Shown here: positions 45,001 through 55,298 of the stretch, piece by piece
How positions within the stretch are numbered: the stretch's first letter is position 1
Layout of the letters: each line of letters starts with the position of its first letter
NCBI GenBank assembly: GCA_034440635.1
Contig: JAOTON010000040.1
Location: 806,001 to 870,000 of the forward strand
Direction of reading: 5' to 3'
DNA length: 64,000 nt
From: Lepas anatifera
Taxonomy: Eukaryota; Arthropoda; Thecostraca; Lepadidae
Program-made: the position numbers and the translations under genes
Notes under the pieces: generated by a model
Told to the model about the DNA's origin: nothing
Databases searched by the model: none
Seen by the model: only the letters and a program-made list of their open reading frames with translations

Positions 45001-45328
45001 CAGATGTTGATTAGGGTGCTCGTGCGTAACTTTCCCGCCTGGGTAAGCTTATGCTGCCCAGGCGGGAATATAATATAAATCCCGGAATATATGTTGCAAC
45101 CCTCGGTGGGCCCATGTGGTATAATTTTCAATCCGATAGATTCCCCCGTTTCTAACTTCTGCCATAAAATGATAAAATGTCTTACTTTTTAATGCTATCA
45201 TCAAATCACGTGACCGGCCCTAGGTCACCGTTAAATTATATTATTTTGGAAAAACTTTAGACCGCACCAAATGTTTATTTAGGCTTTTACAATTCCAAAC
45301 ATTGTCATTTTAAATTATCATTTTATCA

Positions 45329-46530
45329 TTAACCCTTGCCCCGGTGGCGGGTACGAGCCACCTTCGCCCTGGTGGGGGAGCTAAAAAAGACCCCCCACGA
45401 TCTCAAAAACTAAGAGAGCTAGAAAAAAGCGCAAAACGGCAATCGAAAGCTCTTCGAAAATGATATCGAAAATACTTCGGTCATTTTTCTTGTCAGGTCA
45501 ATATCAAGGTCACCAGAGGTCAAAATAGGTCAAAATCGCTAATATGAGGTGTACTAAGAAAACCTCCTATATCTCAGAAACTATGATAGCTAGAAACATT
45601 GTTCTAACACCATTCGAAAGCTCTTGAGATGCGCTTTCATTACAGTGGCATTCATTTTCGTGTCAGGTCAAAGCCTAGGGAGCTACAGGTCACTAAATAT
45701 TGGGCATATTCTTGGAAATGTCCATAGCCACCCATGCATAAAGGCGTTTACTTTTTCGCTAATAGCTTCCAAACCAAACAAGATACAGCCATAGTTTATG
45801 CACCATTGCAATCCTCTCGTCAATACGAATCGAATGATATATGATATTGCTATGCCAGGTCAAATTTAAGAATTTGACCTGACCCAGGTCAACGGTCTGA
45901 CCCAACTTGACCTGGTATAGTCATGATGTATATCATTTGACTTCCAGTGACTATACAAACACTTCGGTGACAAAATAAAAGCTCTATCTTAGTTTATTCA
46001 AAATTTATAGAGAAAAACACCAAAAATGCTTATTTGACCTAAGGTGACCTTTTAAAGGTCACAAGTCAAATATTTTGGTATCAGCTTCAGAAATGGGCTA
46101 AGAGCAAGTCGCAACCAATGTTTGAAGTTGATTCCATCCATACTTACTGAGAAAAGCTCATTTCGTGATTTTCCCCATGCATTGTCAATGGGGAGGTCAT
46201 GCTCTGCACATGACCTTAGGTCACCAATATCAAAAATCCCGGAACCAATGTTGTAGCTTCTGGTGGGCCCAATATGTGGTATGAGTTTCAACTTGATCGA
46301 TTAACCCTTCTTTTAGTTATGCCGTCCTAAGTATTTTTTGAGGTGAGGTCACTTCACCTGACCTGGTGACCTGACCTGATATGACCTTGAGCCAAAATTT
46401 TCAGGAAAGATGTAAAAATGATGAAGGAACAGCTAGACCAAGTTTGGCGGCGCTGCGCGCCGCCGTTTTTTGGTCACTTTGGAAAAACCCGAGGGGGGTC
46501 TAAAAGACCCCCCACCCGGGCGAAGGTTAA
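45329..46530 (+). mobile_element. TTAA-flanked element, subfamily T1, inside Harbinger composite
   Basis: TTAACCCTTGCCCCGGTGG at 45329 and CCACCCGGGCGAAGGTTAA ending at 46530 bound a 1,202-bp copy with the same hairpins and GGTCA/TGACC saturation as 30498-31687. It lies upstream of the transposase exon, where the N-terminal exons would be expected. The DNA just left of it (about 45073-45240) resembles a second, older T1 fragment. Confidence 0.92.
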
Positions 46531-46910
46531 ACATTTTAATCTCCGCTCTGGACAACCCCTGTGACAAATTTTCATCAAATCTGAGATGTATGGTGTTATC
46601 ACCAGTATTGGCAAAATACCGGTATAATACCGATATTTCCCAGGAAAAAGTGGCAAGAACTTGTAAAAAGCCTTAAACTGACAATGATAGATGAGATAGA
46701 CATTTAAATGTCATATAACAGTTGGAATGTGAAGCAAATGATGCACCAAAAACGCTGGTCAACTTCTAGATTTGACCTGATTGTACTTAGCAAGGTCACA
46801 TTTTCTATTATTCGATTCCGCCTGCTGCGAGATTCCAATGCCCTATACTGTATTTCTCTAACTTTCCAGCTCAGCTGTTCACATTATTGTAAGGAATCCG
46901 TTTTTTTCAG

Positions 46911-47686
46911 GAGCCATCGACGGCAAGCACGTCCTGGTGCAGTCTCCGAAGCTGTCCGGTTCCCTTTTCCACAACTATAAGGGAACCTTCAGCAGTGTCC
47001 TGCTAGCAGTAGCTGACGCCAACTACTGCTTCACTTACGTGGATGTTGGCTCTTATGGGAGACAGAATGACGCTAGTATTTTTGCCCGTTCGGAATTCGG
47101 CCAGCGATTAGAGCATGGCACACTTCAGTTGCCTGTAGCTGAAGGTGGGGGGCTGGATTATGTGTTTGTGGGCGACGAGGCCTTCCAGCTGAAGCAGCAG
47201 GTCATGAGGCCATATCCTGGACGCCGTCTGGGATGTGCTGAGTCTGACCCTGGTTACCACCGTCGCGCAGTGTACAACTACCGATTAAGTCGCGCTCGGC
47301 GCATTGTCGAAAACGCGTTCGGCATCATGGTCAGCAAGTGGCGTATTCTAAGGCAGCCCATTCAGGCCAAAATCGAGACTGCTGATGCCGTAGTAAAGGC
47401 TACGTGCATCCTTCACAACTTCCTGCGCCACCGTGATGGTATCTCAAGCGATAAAACTTACATTTCTCGCGAGGACGTCGATAACGACGAGGAGGGTGTG
47501 GTTGTCCACGGTGGATGGCGCACGGAGGATGTCGGGAGCGGCCTCAAAAATATTGGCCGCACCGGTGCTAACAATCCCTCTAGGCGGGCCATGGATGTGC
47601 GTGACCGTTTCGCCGCCTACTTCGTTTCGCCAGAGGGCACTGTCCCGTGGCAAGATAAAGTGGTTCGTCGCGGGAGGCAGAACTGA
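46911..47686 (+). CDS. PIF/Harbinger DDE transposase (HARBI1-like), C-terminal exon
   Basis: The exon follows a strong acceptor (CCGTTTTTTTCAG, ending at 46910) and runs 258 codons to TGA. It opens with GAIDGKHVLVQSP (first catalytic Asp). DVGSYGRQNDASIF (second Asp) and VFVGDEAFQLKQQVMRPYPG follow, then RLSRARRIVENAFGIMVSKW (catalytic Glu) and CILHNFLRH. These are the hallmark motifs of the DDE_4 domain of Harbinger transposases and the domesticated HARBI1. Harbinger transposases are usually about 350-400 residues, so 90-140 N-terminal residues, including the helix-turn-helix, should lie in upstream exons. I do not see them, and a T1 element occupies that space. The exon is intact, with no frameshift. 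Confidence 0.88.
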
Positions 47687-47901
47687 ACCAGTAGCGGCGG
47701 AGGACTCGGGTTTTATGAGGGGGGGTGGCATGCACTTTTCAACCCATTTCTTTCCAGTCAACGCCATAGCGTTAGTGTTGAAACTCCTCACTTGTGTCTG
47801 CTATTCATGCTTAAAGTTCTGATCTAATGAAATTCATGGACCATGATGCTGAACGCATTTTCTCTCCCTGTTGGAAGATATAATGGTAGTTGTTGGGGTT
47901 T

Positions 47902-48013
47902 AGAGAGAATGTGGCACCTTTATAACGTGATTTTAACTGACATAGCCAAGTTGTAAAGCAAGTCGGAAAACCCGATACTCTATATATCATTTGTCTTGAA
48001 ACTCTAAATTTCC
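47902..48013 (-). repeat. Short dispersed repeat S, copy 2
   Basis: Inverted, close match to 17765-17878, covering GGGTTTTCCGACTTGCTTTA and GGCTATGTCAGTTAAAATCA. It lies just after the transposase stop codon, in the intergenic space of the composite. Confidence 0.7.
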
Positions 48014-48960
48014 GAAGACAAAAGCAGAAAACCTACCTGAAATGTACCTTTCGCATTAGGTCACAGTTGTCATGGTGTTGGTGTGACAACATTTGCTAAC
48101 GTCACGATGAGTATTAGCCAATCGCAGCCCTTGAAGCATATTGAATATGGTAATGGTTGCCAGATCATGACACTAAATTCCAGGATTTATGCTCCACAGC
48201 TCAGCGCTGCGAAATTTAATTTTTCAGAGAACCAGTCGATTTACCTGCGCTTACTGAATGAACGGGCAAAAATATAGCCATTCTGTCTCCGCTCTGCCAC
48301 CTTGTAATTGTGCTCTGGATGCGACGTATTCCAGCAGTTGGTCGAACCTCTCTGCAGTCCTACGGTAGGCTCGATAAAACTCTTCTGGGTTCTGCCTGAC
48401 TCGCGCAGCAGGGTAGCATATTCACCTCTTGAGCTTCGGTGTTGTAGGGATTCCCGTACCCAAATGCGTCTAGTTGGTGGTGGCGTGTCACTACTATCAC
48501 CAAGCGCCAGCATCAACAAAAGGTCTTCGTCACGCATGTTGATCAACAGCAGCCCACGAACGCAAGAGACACTTAAACCCATGCCGCTGATAGCAACTGC
48601 TGCATTGGTCGGTTGCACCGGCGACTGTGAACCATGTGGTCATGTTCCCGGTGACGTTTGTAATATATGTGTGTGTGTGTGATGGTTGTTGTGCAGTAGG
48701 CGGTGTACGTTAAATACACCCGTTAACTAGTCATTGAGCAAACTTCGCAGCGCGGTAGATCGATTTGGCAGTACCATCGATGTCATTGCAGTTTTTGACA
48801 CAATAATTCAGGAAAAATGACTGCTACGGTTGTATTAATTGACATACACACCGAAATTAACGCTAGATGTCAATAACCCGTGGAGGAGGGTAACAGTCAA
48901 GCAAGTGAAGATAGCAAGTAAGATACGAGAGGAAACAGGAACAAAACAACTAACCCACAT

Positions 48961-50708
48961 TTAATATTTACGAACCAGGTCCAGGATTGCCCCCTCCAAG
49001 TCCCCGAGGCGAGCCTCAGGGACCTCGCGCAGGAGGACACCCAGATACGAGACGAAACAGCTAATCCTATCGTTCTCCCTCCGCTTCTCCTCTCTCCAGG
49101 TATCCACGAGATCGCGCTGCCAGGTGGCGTCGGCGGGCCTCTTTGCTGGGCGCCTTCTTGGTGTGCTGGCAGTGGAGGGGCGTGAGCGTGGCGTCTCGGC
49201 GGGCGGAGGCTGGGCGGGGGGCCTCATTCGGAGGATTATCAGCTTTCTCCGGCTGCTGGTCGGCTTGGGCCGAGAACTGGGTTTCCTGCGACAGAATAAG
49301 TCACCGGTATTTGTTATTTGATGCGAATGATCGGTAATTTAGCCGCCCACGGACGAGGCGTATTTATGAAACGAATTCGGAAACTATTCAAGTCAAACAT
49401 TTTAGACTTATAATTCCGCAATGCACGGCTCTACAGAAATTGATTCTTATTTACTAAGTGTAGCATATTCGTACAAATTCATGGAACGAACAATTTCGAT
49501 GACTGTCAAATCCCTAACAAGTGCAAATTGTATGCAACGCCCGATCCAGCGCCACCTATGTATAATCTATATTATTCGCAGTGCTACTTATCTGTTGCCT
49601 CCTGAATGGTCCTAATATTCCACTTTTTCCAGGAAGATTTGGGAAAAAGTAGAATGTTAGAACTATTCGGGAGGCAACAGATAGATAGCCCTGTGGCTAA
49701 TATCGAGTATACATAGATGGCGCTGGATCGGGAAGAACTGGGAAAAAGTAGAATAGATATGCTTAAGGCACCAGATTAAGATTTGTTTCGAACATTTGTG
49801 AATTGGGATGAGTGCGGCCTGCTGTGCACTAATATTTAAGCCTGGTCGATATTGGATACTAATCAAGGGCTTTAATACCGTTTAAGTTTTAAGATTCAGC
49901 ACTTAAATGTAGGATTATTATTAGTCTTTGATGCTAACATACCGTATCGTCGCTTTCTGCCTCCACGAATTCCACGGGGACGGATTCTGTCCATGGGGTG
50001 GCCTCCGGCAGGGGCGGTGGGAGGTTGGACGCCAGCGAGAAGTTGTCTCCACCCCTGAAAATGCAACATATACGTATACACTTATAACTATAATAGACCA
50101 GCATTGCGGGAGCGTGGTTGAAAAGACGTCTCAACGCTAAAAACACACAAACAATACAATATCAAGAAAAGCTTTACCACATACCGGCGTCGATGGTTCG
50201 TGTTGTTGCGCATGAAGCCATCGATGCTGGGGTAGAGACTCCAGCTCTGCTGGCGTCTCTCCACGTCGATCCTGCCGGAGCCACTGGGGACGGGCTCCTC
50301 CATTGCCTTCCGGAGCCGTCGGTACCGGTCCCGTAGGGTGGTCCACTTGGTTGCAACTTGTTCACCTGGAGAATGTTACGCAAGTAGATTATTGGCCGAG
50401 ACAGTGGGCAGGGAGTCCAGTAAAAAATATAAATTTATAAATATAAATATAAATTCCCACCCTCTCAAAAGTGGGAGCAACCACATTTGACTTCAAATTT
50501 AGCTAATTCGTAGCATGAGCGATTTGCGGCAGAATGTTGCCAGAGGACTCACCAGTGGAATTGTTGCCTATCGAAGAGGCGATTTCATCCCAGGTATTTG
50601 CTTTTTAACCTTGTCTCGGTACCCGGGATGGCTGGCCGTGTACAGCCACGGGTACTCCTTCACGTACGTGATGAGGGCCTCCTCCGTTTCTAGCGTCCAT
50701 TCCGCCAT
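48961..50708 (-). pseudogene. MADF-BESS gene, Harbinger partner protein, frameshifted
   Basis: Four exons on minus. Exon 1 (50708-50553): ATG, then WTLETEEALITYVKEYPWLY and TASHPGYRDKVKK, the start of a MADF DNA-binding domain; a one-base loss at the A5 run (50602-50606 on plus) shifts the frame before WDEIASSIG. Exon 2 (50365-50185): EQVATKWTTLRDRYRRLRKA, rest of the MADF core. Exon 3 (50054-49943): an acidic, proline-rich linker. Exon 4 (49285-48961): basic stretch TPRRRPAKRPADATW and the BESS-like end CFVSYLGVLLREVPEARLGD before TAA; a second shift is implied near the G6 run 49216-49221. All introns have GT and AG, and phases of exons 1-3 agree once the first indel is allowed. Myb- or MADF-type proteins accompany Harbinger transposases and help DNA binding and nuclear import. 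Both breaks lie in homopolymers. Confidence 0.78.
49540..49732. repeat. 193-bp foldback (imperfect palindrome)
   Basis: CCCGATCCAGCGCCACCTATG at the left is mirrored by CATAGATGGCGCTGGATCGGG at the right. TATCTGTTGCCTCC pairs with GGAGGCAACAGATA, and CACTTTTTCC faces GGGAAAAAGT around a small centre. It lies in the intron between exons 3 and 4 of the MADF-BESS gene. Probably a palindromic MITE; no target duplication was seen. Confidence 0.8.
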
Positions 50709-51340
50709 TGTTTTTTTTACACTGGGAGGAAATGATTCAGGTATTATTTACTATTCCTAGGCCAGTAAGACCTAGTATGCAAACGTTGGCACCCACCCAT
50801 ATAATTTGGCGCCCATCTGGGGTTTTCCGACCAAGAGTGCCCCCCCAGTCAAAGAGCTCCCTCGATTGCAATCTTGAATCCGCCTATGTCCTAGGGTGGA
50901 TCCAAGAAGTCCACTGCCCCTTCTCCCCGCCCGCAGGCAGCTGAATCACCCATACTCAATCAAAAGTCAGTGACACTTCTGTGACGTTAATCCCCACCCA
51001 ACTGGTCAGTTAAATAGGGCACAAACCTGAACTTCATTCCATTGGCAGATCTAGAGACAAGAGGGTAATCCCTGCGAACATTAGTGCTCTTCCCCCTCCC
51101 ACCATGAAAGGCCGATGCCCCCTGAAATGTCGCTTACCCCCAGAATGGAAGTATCCGCGCTTCCGGTGATAGGATTAGGCGTCCACCTGCTAGCTTTTAG
51201 CGCCCCTGGTCTCAGTGGGGCCCCATCCGACAATGGTGCCCCTTGGAAAAATTCATTTTTCCGCCTCGAGTAATAGAAAATTCGGCATTGGTGAATACAA
51301 GTTATACCTGTGAAGTGATTAGCGGACCCATCCCCCCTCA

Positions 51341-51587
51341 CATACGCGATCCAGGATTGCCGATCGGGGGCATCCGGACTAGGGGGCGCCACTTTTGACC
51401 GGCAAAACCTATCTGGTGGGCGCCAAATCCTATCATCGGGCGCCGATTTTCGCATCCTGGGGGGGTGGGAAGCGACATTTAAGGGGTGCCATCGACCTTT
51501 CAGGGGGCGCCGTGACCATTTTAGGGGCGCCGAAGGTCGATCGGGGGGGACAAGTGCCCCCTTTGCCTCCCCCTGGATCCGCCTATG
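51341..51587 (+). mobile_element. hAT-like MITE, damaged left TIR
   Basis: Left end CATACGCGATCCAGG (mutated), right end CCTGGATCCGCCTATG, flanked by CCCCCTCA and CCCCCACA, which differ at one of 8 positions. It lies inside the composite but outside its arms, and is older than the perfect copies. Confidence 0.8.
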
Positions 51588-52225
51588 CCCCCACAACAAT
51601 AATGCAGCATCTGAGGCAGCTGATAGCAGTTTTATCCAGTCATGAAAACCACTCCCAGCTCGCTCCCCCACTACAGACGAGAGAAGGAATGTGCCCCCTC
51701 CACATCATGTGGATGACAGCCCCTCACTGCTCCCACATAATTTGGCAGCATAAGCTTACCCAGGCGGGAAAGTTACGCACGAGCACCCTAATCAACATCT
51801 GTCACCCCTAATTGTGTCCCCTGAAAGTATTGATGGCGCCCCCTCAAACATACGTTACCCCCTCCCCGACCGACCCACGGCGTCCCCTGAAATGGTCACG
51901 CACCCCCCTGAAAGGTCGATGGTGCCCAACTTAAATGTCGCTTCATACTCTCCCTCCTTCCAGGATGCGAAAATCGGCGCCCACCGATAGGATTTTGCAC
52001 CCACATGATAGGTTTTGGCGGTCAAAAGTGGCGTCCCCCCGATCGGCAATCCTGGATCCGCCTATGGCTCCAAATGTTTCCCCTTATATTGAGGTTTCTA
52101 TGGGCACTCAGAAATTTTACAGGGGGAGCTTGAGCCCCCTTGGCCCTTTTGTATCCGCCACTGGTACGGGATCCCTCCCCTGACACCCCCTCCCCCCGGT
52201 TCGGAATCCTGGATCTGCCTATGTC

Positions 52226-52725
52226 CATAGGCGGATCCAGGGGCAGGGGGGCACGTGCCCCCGATCGACCCTCGGCGCCCCCTGAAAGGTCGATGGCGCC
52301 CCCTGAAATGTCGCTTTCCACCCCCCCCCCATGATACGAAAGTCGGCGCCCACCGACAGGATTTGGCGCCCACCTGATAGGTTTTGCCGGTCATAAGTGG
52401 CGCCCATAGGCGGATCCAGGATTGCCGATCGGAGGGGGCACCTTTCCGGGGGCGCCATCCGGACCAGGGGGTGCCACTTATGACCGGCAAAACCTATCAG
52501 GTAGGCGCCAAATCCTATCGGTGGGCGCCGACTTTCGTATCCTGGGGGGGGTGGGAAGCGACATTTCAGGGGGGTGCCATCGACCTTTCAGGGGGCGCCG
52601 AGGGTCGATCGGGGGCGGGCACGTGCCCCCTTGCCCCCTGGATCCGCCTATGGTGGCGCCCCTGGTCCGGATGGCGCCCCCCCGGAAGGTGCCCTCCCCG
52701 ATCGGCAATCCTGGATCCGCCTATG
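52226..52725 (-). mobile_element. hAT-like MITE, outer copy, right arm
   Basis: Mirror of 44076-44577 with duplication CCTATGTC at 52218-52225 and 52726-52733, interrupted by an inner copy. Confidence 0.92.
52405..52652 (+). mobile_element. hAT-like MITE, inner nested copy, right arm
   Basis: Mirror of 44151-44400 with duplication GTGGCGCC at 52397-52404 and 52653-52660. Two-base length difference from the left-arm copy, in G runs. Confidence 0.92.
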
Positions 52726-53274
52726 CCTATGTCTATGATTGCCCGAGTTGGTCAGTAATTTTACATTACTAATCAATTCCTTTCTTAAATGCACCTCTAA
52801 ACCATTGATGGCCAAATTAAAGTTCCTTTTTGTTTACTTACATCTCAGAAAAGCAGAACCAAGGTCAGAAGCAGCACTGTTTTTGTTTATCTTGTATCAA
52901 GAACATTGAATTTGAATTGTACGAACTTACCTGCTTTATTGATGGAATTCCACTAAAAAGATTAATCACAATTAGCGCAAAATCACTTAAAAACACTTTT
53001 CAAATAAACCAAACGTTCATTACGCTCCGCTCATGTACGTTCAAAAGATGAATATTTCCATCTTTTCACCGCTACGCTCCTGAAATCTGGCAACCGCAAA
53101 CGTAAACAACACGCAGCAGAACGTTCGGTGTTTCGACTGCCGCTTCACACTGGGAGCGGAGCGGAGCGTGGAGGTGGACGGAAAGTGTCAGAGTTCAGGT
53201 ATTGTATTTTTTCGCCCGTTACGTTCCGCTCCCGTCCGCTCGTACGCTACGTTGGCGGTGTGAAGCGGGCATAA

Positions 53275-54344
53275 GGGTTCACCGCATGCAATTTTATCTA
53301 ATCATGATTTCAACTTACATTGTTCCATATCAGGCGCCCGCTCGCTTTCAGCCCTCCCACCCCTTACCCCTCAAGTGTTTCAATGAGTTTAAAGACGGCT
53401 GGATCGTAACTGACATCATAGCATGAATTAAAATATATATTCATTTCAAATAAAATCATCATATTGCAACGTATACAATGTGCATTAGACTGCTGTGTAG
53501 ACAGTTATGTATTCTTAGTGGATGCACTTTTCATCGGCTTTCCCAAAGTGCGTTCGACAGCTTTTAGCGCCAACTTTTATCACGGAAGCAGGCCATCCAA
53601 CAGCAAATTGAAGTCATAACTTTGGCTCAAACTCTGCAAGCATGACTTCATTACACAAAGAACAGGCTCCTAACCTCGAAATCAGAGGTGGAAAACCTTG
53701 TCTTTCTGGACGTATAGTAGGAGACAGATTCTAAGCATTGGGGGAGACAGCTGGACAATATAAAGTATATGAAATGTCCAGGTAATTGGAGGAACACTGC
53801 CCACAGGTCACTCTTTGTTTCTCTGCCTACTTTCTTTCCTCAAACTACAACACCATCTTAATTTGTAACGTAGCACCTAATATTTGCACTTTTAATGGGC
53901 TCCAGTGGACCTTAGATTTGCACCTCGAAATACCGGGAGAGGTTTCCTTAAAAAACCCTCCGGTAGGGGAAAGGTTTCCCGCGCCGGAAAATCTTGTCTT
54001 CGCTGGCTGCGCCACTTCCAGCCCCATTGCTTCAAGCTTGACTCGTGCGGTTTGGTCTGTCTCCTGAACTGTCTCTTTTTGACAGGGAAGGAAAACCCCT
54101 ACCAGCCCTTTCTCGGTGAAGTTTCTCTGGAATCTGGCAGGAGGGTCTGAAATGTGTGGATTCCAGTTTGAAGTTTGTTATTTTATGGCGGTGGCGCAGG
54201 ATTGTGTTTGTCAAAGATGAGAGGAAGGGAAGAAGAAAAGCATTACTAGCAGGAGGAAAAGAAATCGATTTTATTGTTTTTTAGATAAAGTTCGTTTTAT
54301 TTTGGACGTGGGTCCATTCATGAGTGCCGACCACTGGAAAGGGT
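53275..54344. other. No gene seen
   Basis: Short ORFs overlap on both strands at 53786-54214 without motifs. Nothing else is supportable. The empty site of the Harbinger composite would join 43529 to 53275. Confidence 0.4.
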
Positions 54345-54558
54345 CATGACACCGGTATTATCGCAGTAGGTGGATCACATCTCGCGGTTCAAAAGGATCA
54401 CATCAGACGGTTCACAGTTAATATGTTCTACCGCTCAAAATGTCTAGCTTAAAAAAGTCAAACATTCAAAAGGCCCAAAGAGGCGTGCTCAGATGCATGA
54501 GAGTGGGGTGCATGATAACGCAGAGGCGTGCTAAGGCACCTGATAATAGGAGGCTATG

Positions 54559-54838
54559 AGGGTTAGGTTAGGTTAGGTTAGGTTAGGTTAGGTTAGGTTA
54601 GGTTAGGTTAGGTTAGATTAGATTAGATTAGATTAGATTAGATTAGATTAGATTAGATTTGGTTAGGTTAGGTTAGGTTAGGTTAGGTTAGGTTAGGTTA
54701 GGTTAGGTTAGGTTAGGTTAGGTTAGGTTAGGTTAGGTTAGGTTAGGTTAGGTTAGGTTAGGTTAGGTCAGGTTAGGTCAGGTCAGGTCAGGTCAGGTCA
54801 GGTCAGGTCAGGTCATGTTTAGGTCAGGTCAGGTCAGT
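54559..54838 (+). repeat. TTAGG / TTAGA / TCAGG arrays, left arm
   Basis: Contiguous 5-bp repeats: GGTTA to about 54614, GATTA variant to about 54659, GGTTA again to about 54769, then GGTCA to 54838 with one interruption (TCATGTTTAGG). TTAGG is the common arthropod telomere unit; TCAGG is the telomere unit of several beetles. Confidence 0.95.
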
Positions 54839-55106
54839 TCAATTGTGTATGCCCTTGGTCTCCTATTTCCTAGTCTGGGGATATGACCCCTCTTTCTTGA
54901 ATCTGAGTGCACCTCTGGTCTGGGTACCACCTAACACTACTCAAACTTCCCCTCCTTCGGTCTGTTTCATCTCTAGGGATTTTCATGCAGAATTTGGGGA
55001 TATTTCTGACATTTCAAAAAGTGGTACCCAGACCAGAGGCACACTCAGATTCTGGAAAGAGGGTTGATATGCACAGACTAGGAAATAAGGACTTAGGGCA
55101 TACACA

Positions 55107-55298
55107 CCTGACCTGACCTGACCTGACCTGACCTGACCTGACCTGACCTAACCTAACCTAACCTAACCTAACCTAACCTAATCTAACCTAACCTAACCTA
55201 ACCTAACCTAACCTAACCTAACCTAACCTAACCTAACCTAACCTAACCTAACCTAACCTAACCTAACCTAACCTAACCTAACCTAACCTAACCTAACC
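55107..55298 (-). repeat. TCAGG / TTAGG arrays, right arm (C-rich on plus)
   Basis: TGACC repeats to about 55148, then TAACC repeats to 55298 with a single TAATC unit. The order mirrors the left arm, but the TTAGA block is reduced to one unit. Confidence 0.95.

Larger units (their letters stand above)
43530..45058 (+). repeat. Left 1.53-kb inverted arm of the Harbinger composite
   Basis: This arm is matched, inverted, by 51744-53271 to its inner boundary at ATGCTGCC. The outer 135 bp is itself an imperfect inverted repeat rich in GAGCGGA and CGTAACG words, closing with CAGTGTGAAGCGGCAG. Next comes an AT-rich stretch whose translation (43750-43971) is identical in both arms, then nested MITEs. 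Near-identity of the arms implies recent formation or gene conversion. Confidence 0.88.
43530..53271 (+). mobile_element. PIF/Harbinger-type composite transposon, 9.74 kb
   Basis: The termini TGCCCGCTTCACACCGCCAA (left) and its inverse (right) are each bordered by TAA (43527-43529 and 53272-53274). This fits the 3-bp TWA duplication of PIF/Harbinger elements. The termini are part of 1.53-kb inverted arms. Between the arms lie a Harbinger DDE transposase exon (46911-47686, plus) and a convergent MADF-BESS gene (48961-50708, minus), the two-protein layout known for this superfamily. Insertions inside include a T1 TTAA element (45329-46530), hAT-like MITEs and a small foldback (49540-49732). N-terminal transposase exons are not visible and the partner gene is broken, so it is probably not autonomous now. 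Alternatively, the arms could be a later inverted duplication around an older Harbinger gene pair. Confidence 0.75.
51744..53271 (-). repeat. Right 1.53-kb inverted arm of the Harbinger composite
   Basis: Reverse complement of 43530-45058, including the same nested MITE insertions with the same duplications. Differences seen are mainly in lengths of G or C runs. Confidence 0.88.

Noticed and set aside
51081..52772. 196-codon minus-strand ORF and similar plus-strand ORFs
   Set aside because: They cross MITE boundaries and duplications, so they arise from low stop-codon content in G/C-run DNA.
54559..55298. True chromosome end or fossil telomere-telomere fusion
   Set aside because: The repeats lie inside an element with an exact 9-bp target duplication and matching termini, and the arrays face each other across inner arms; a fusion would not create the duplication.
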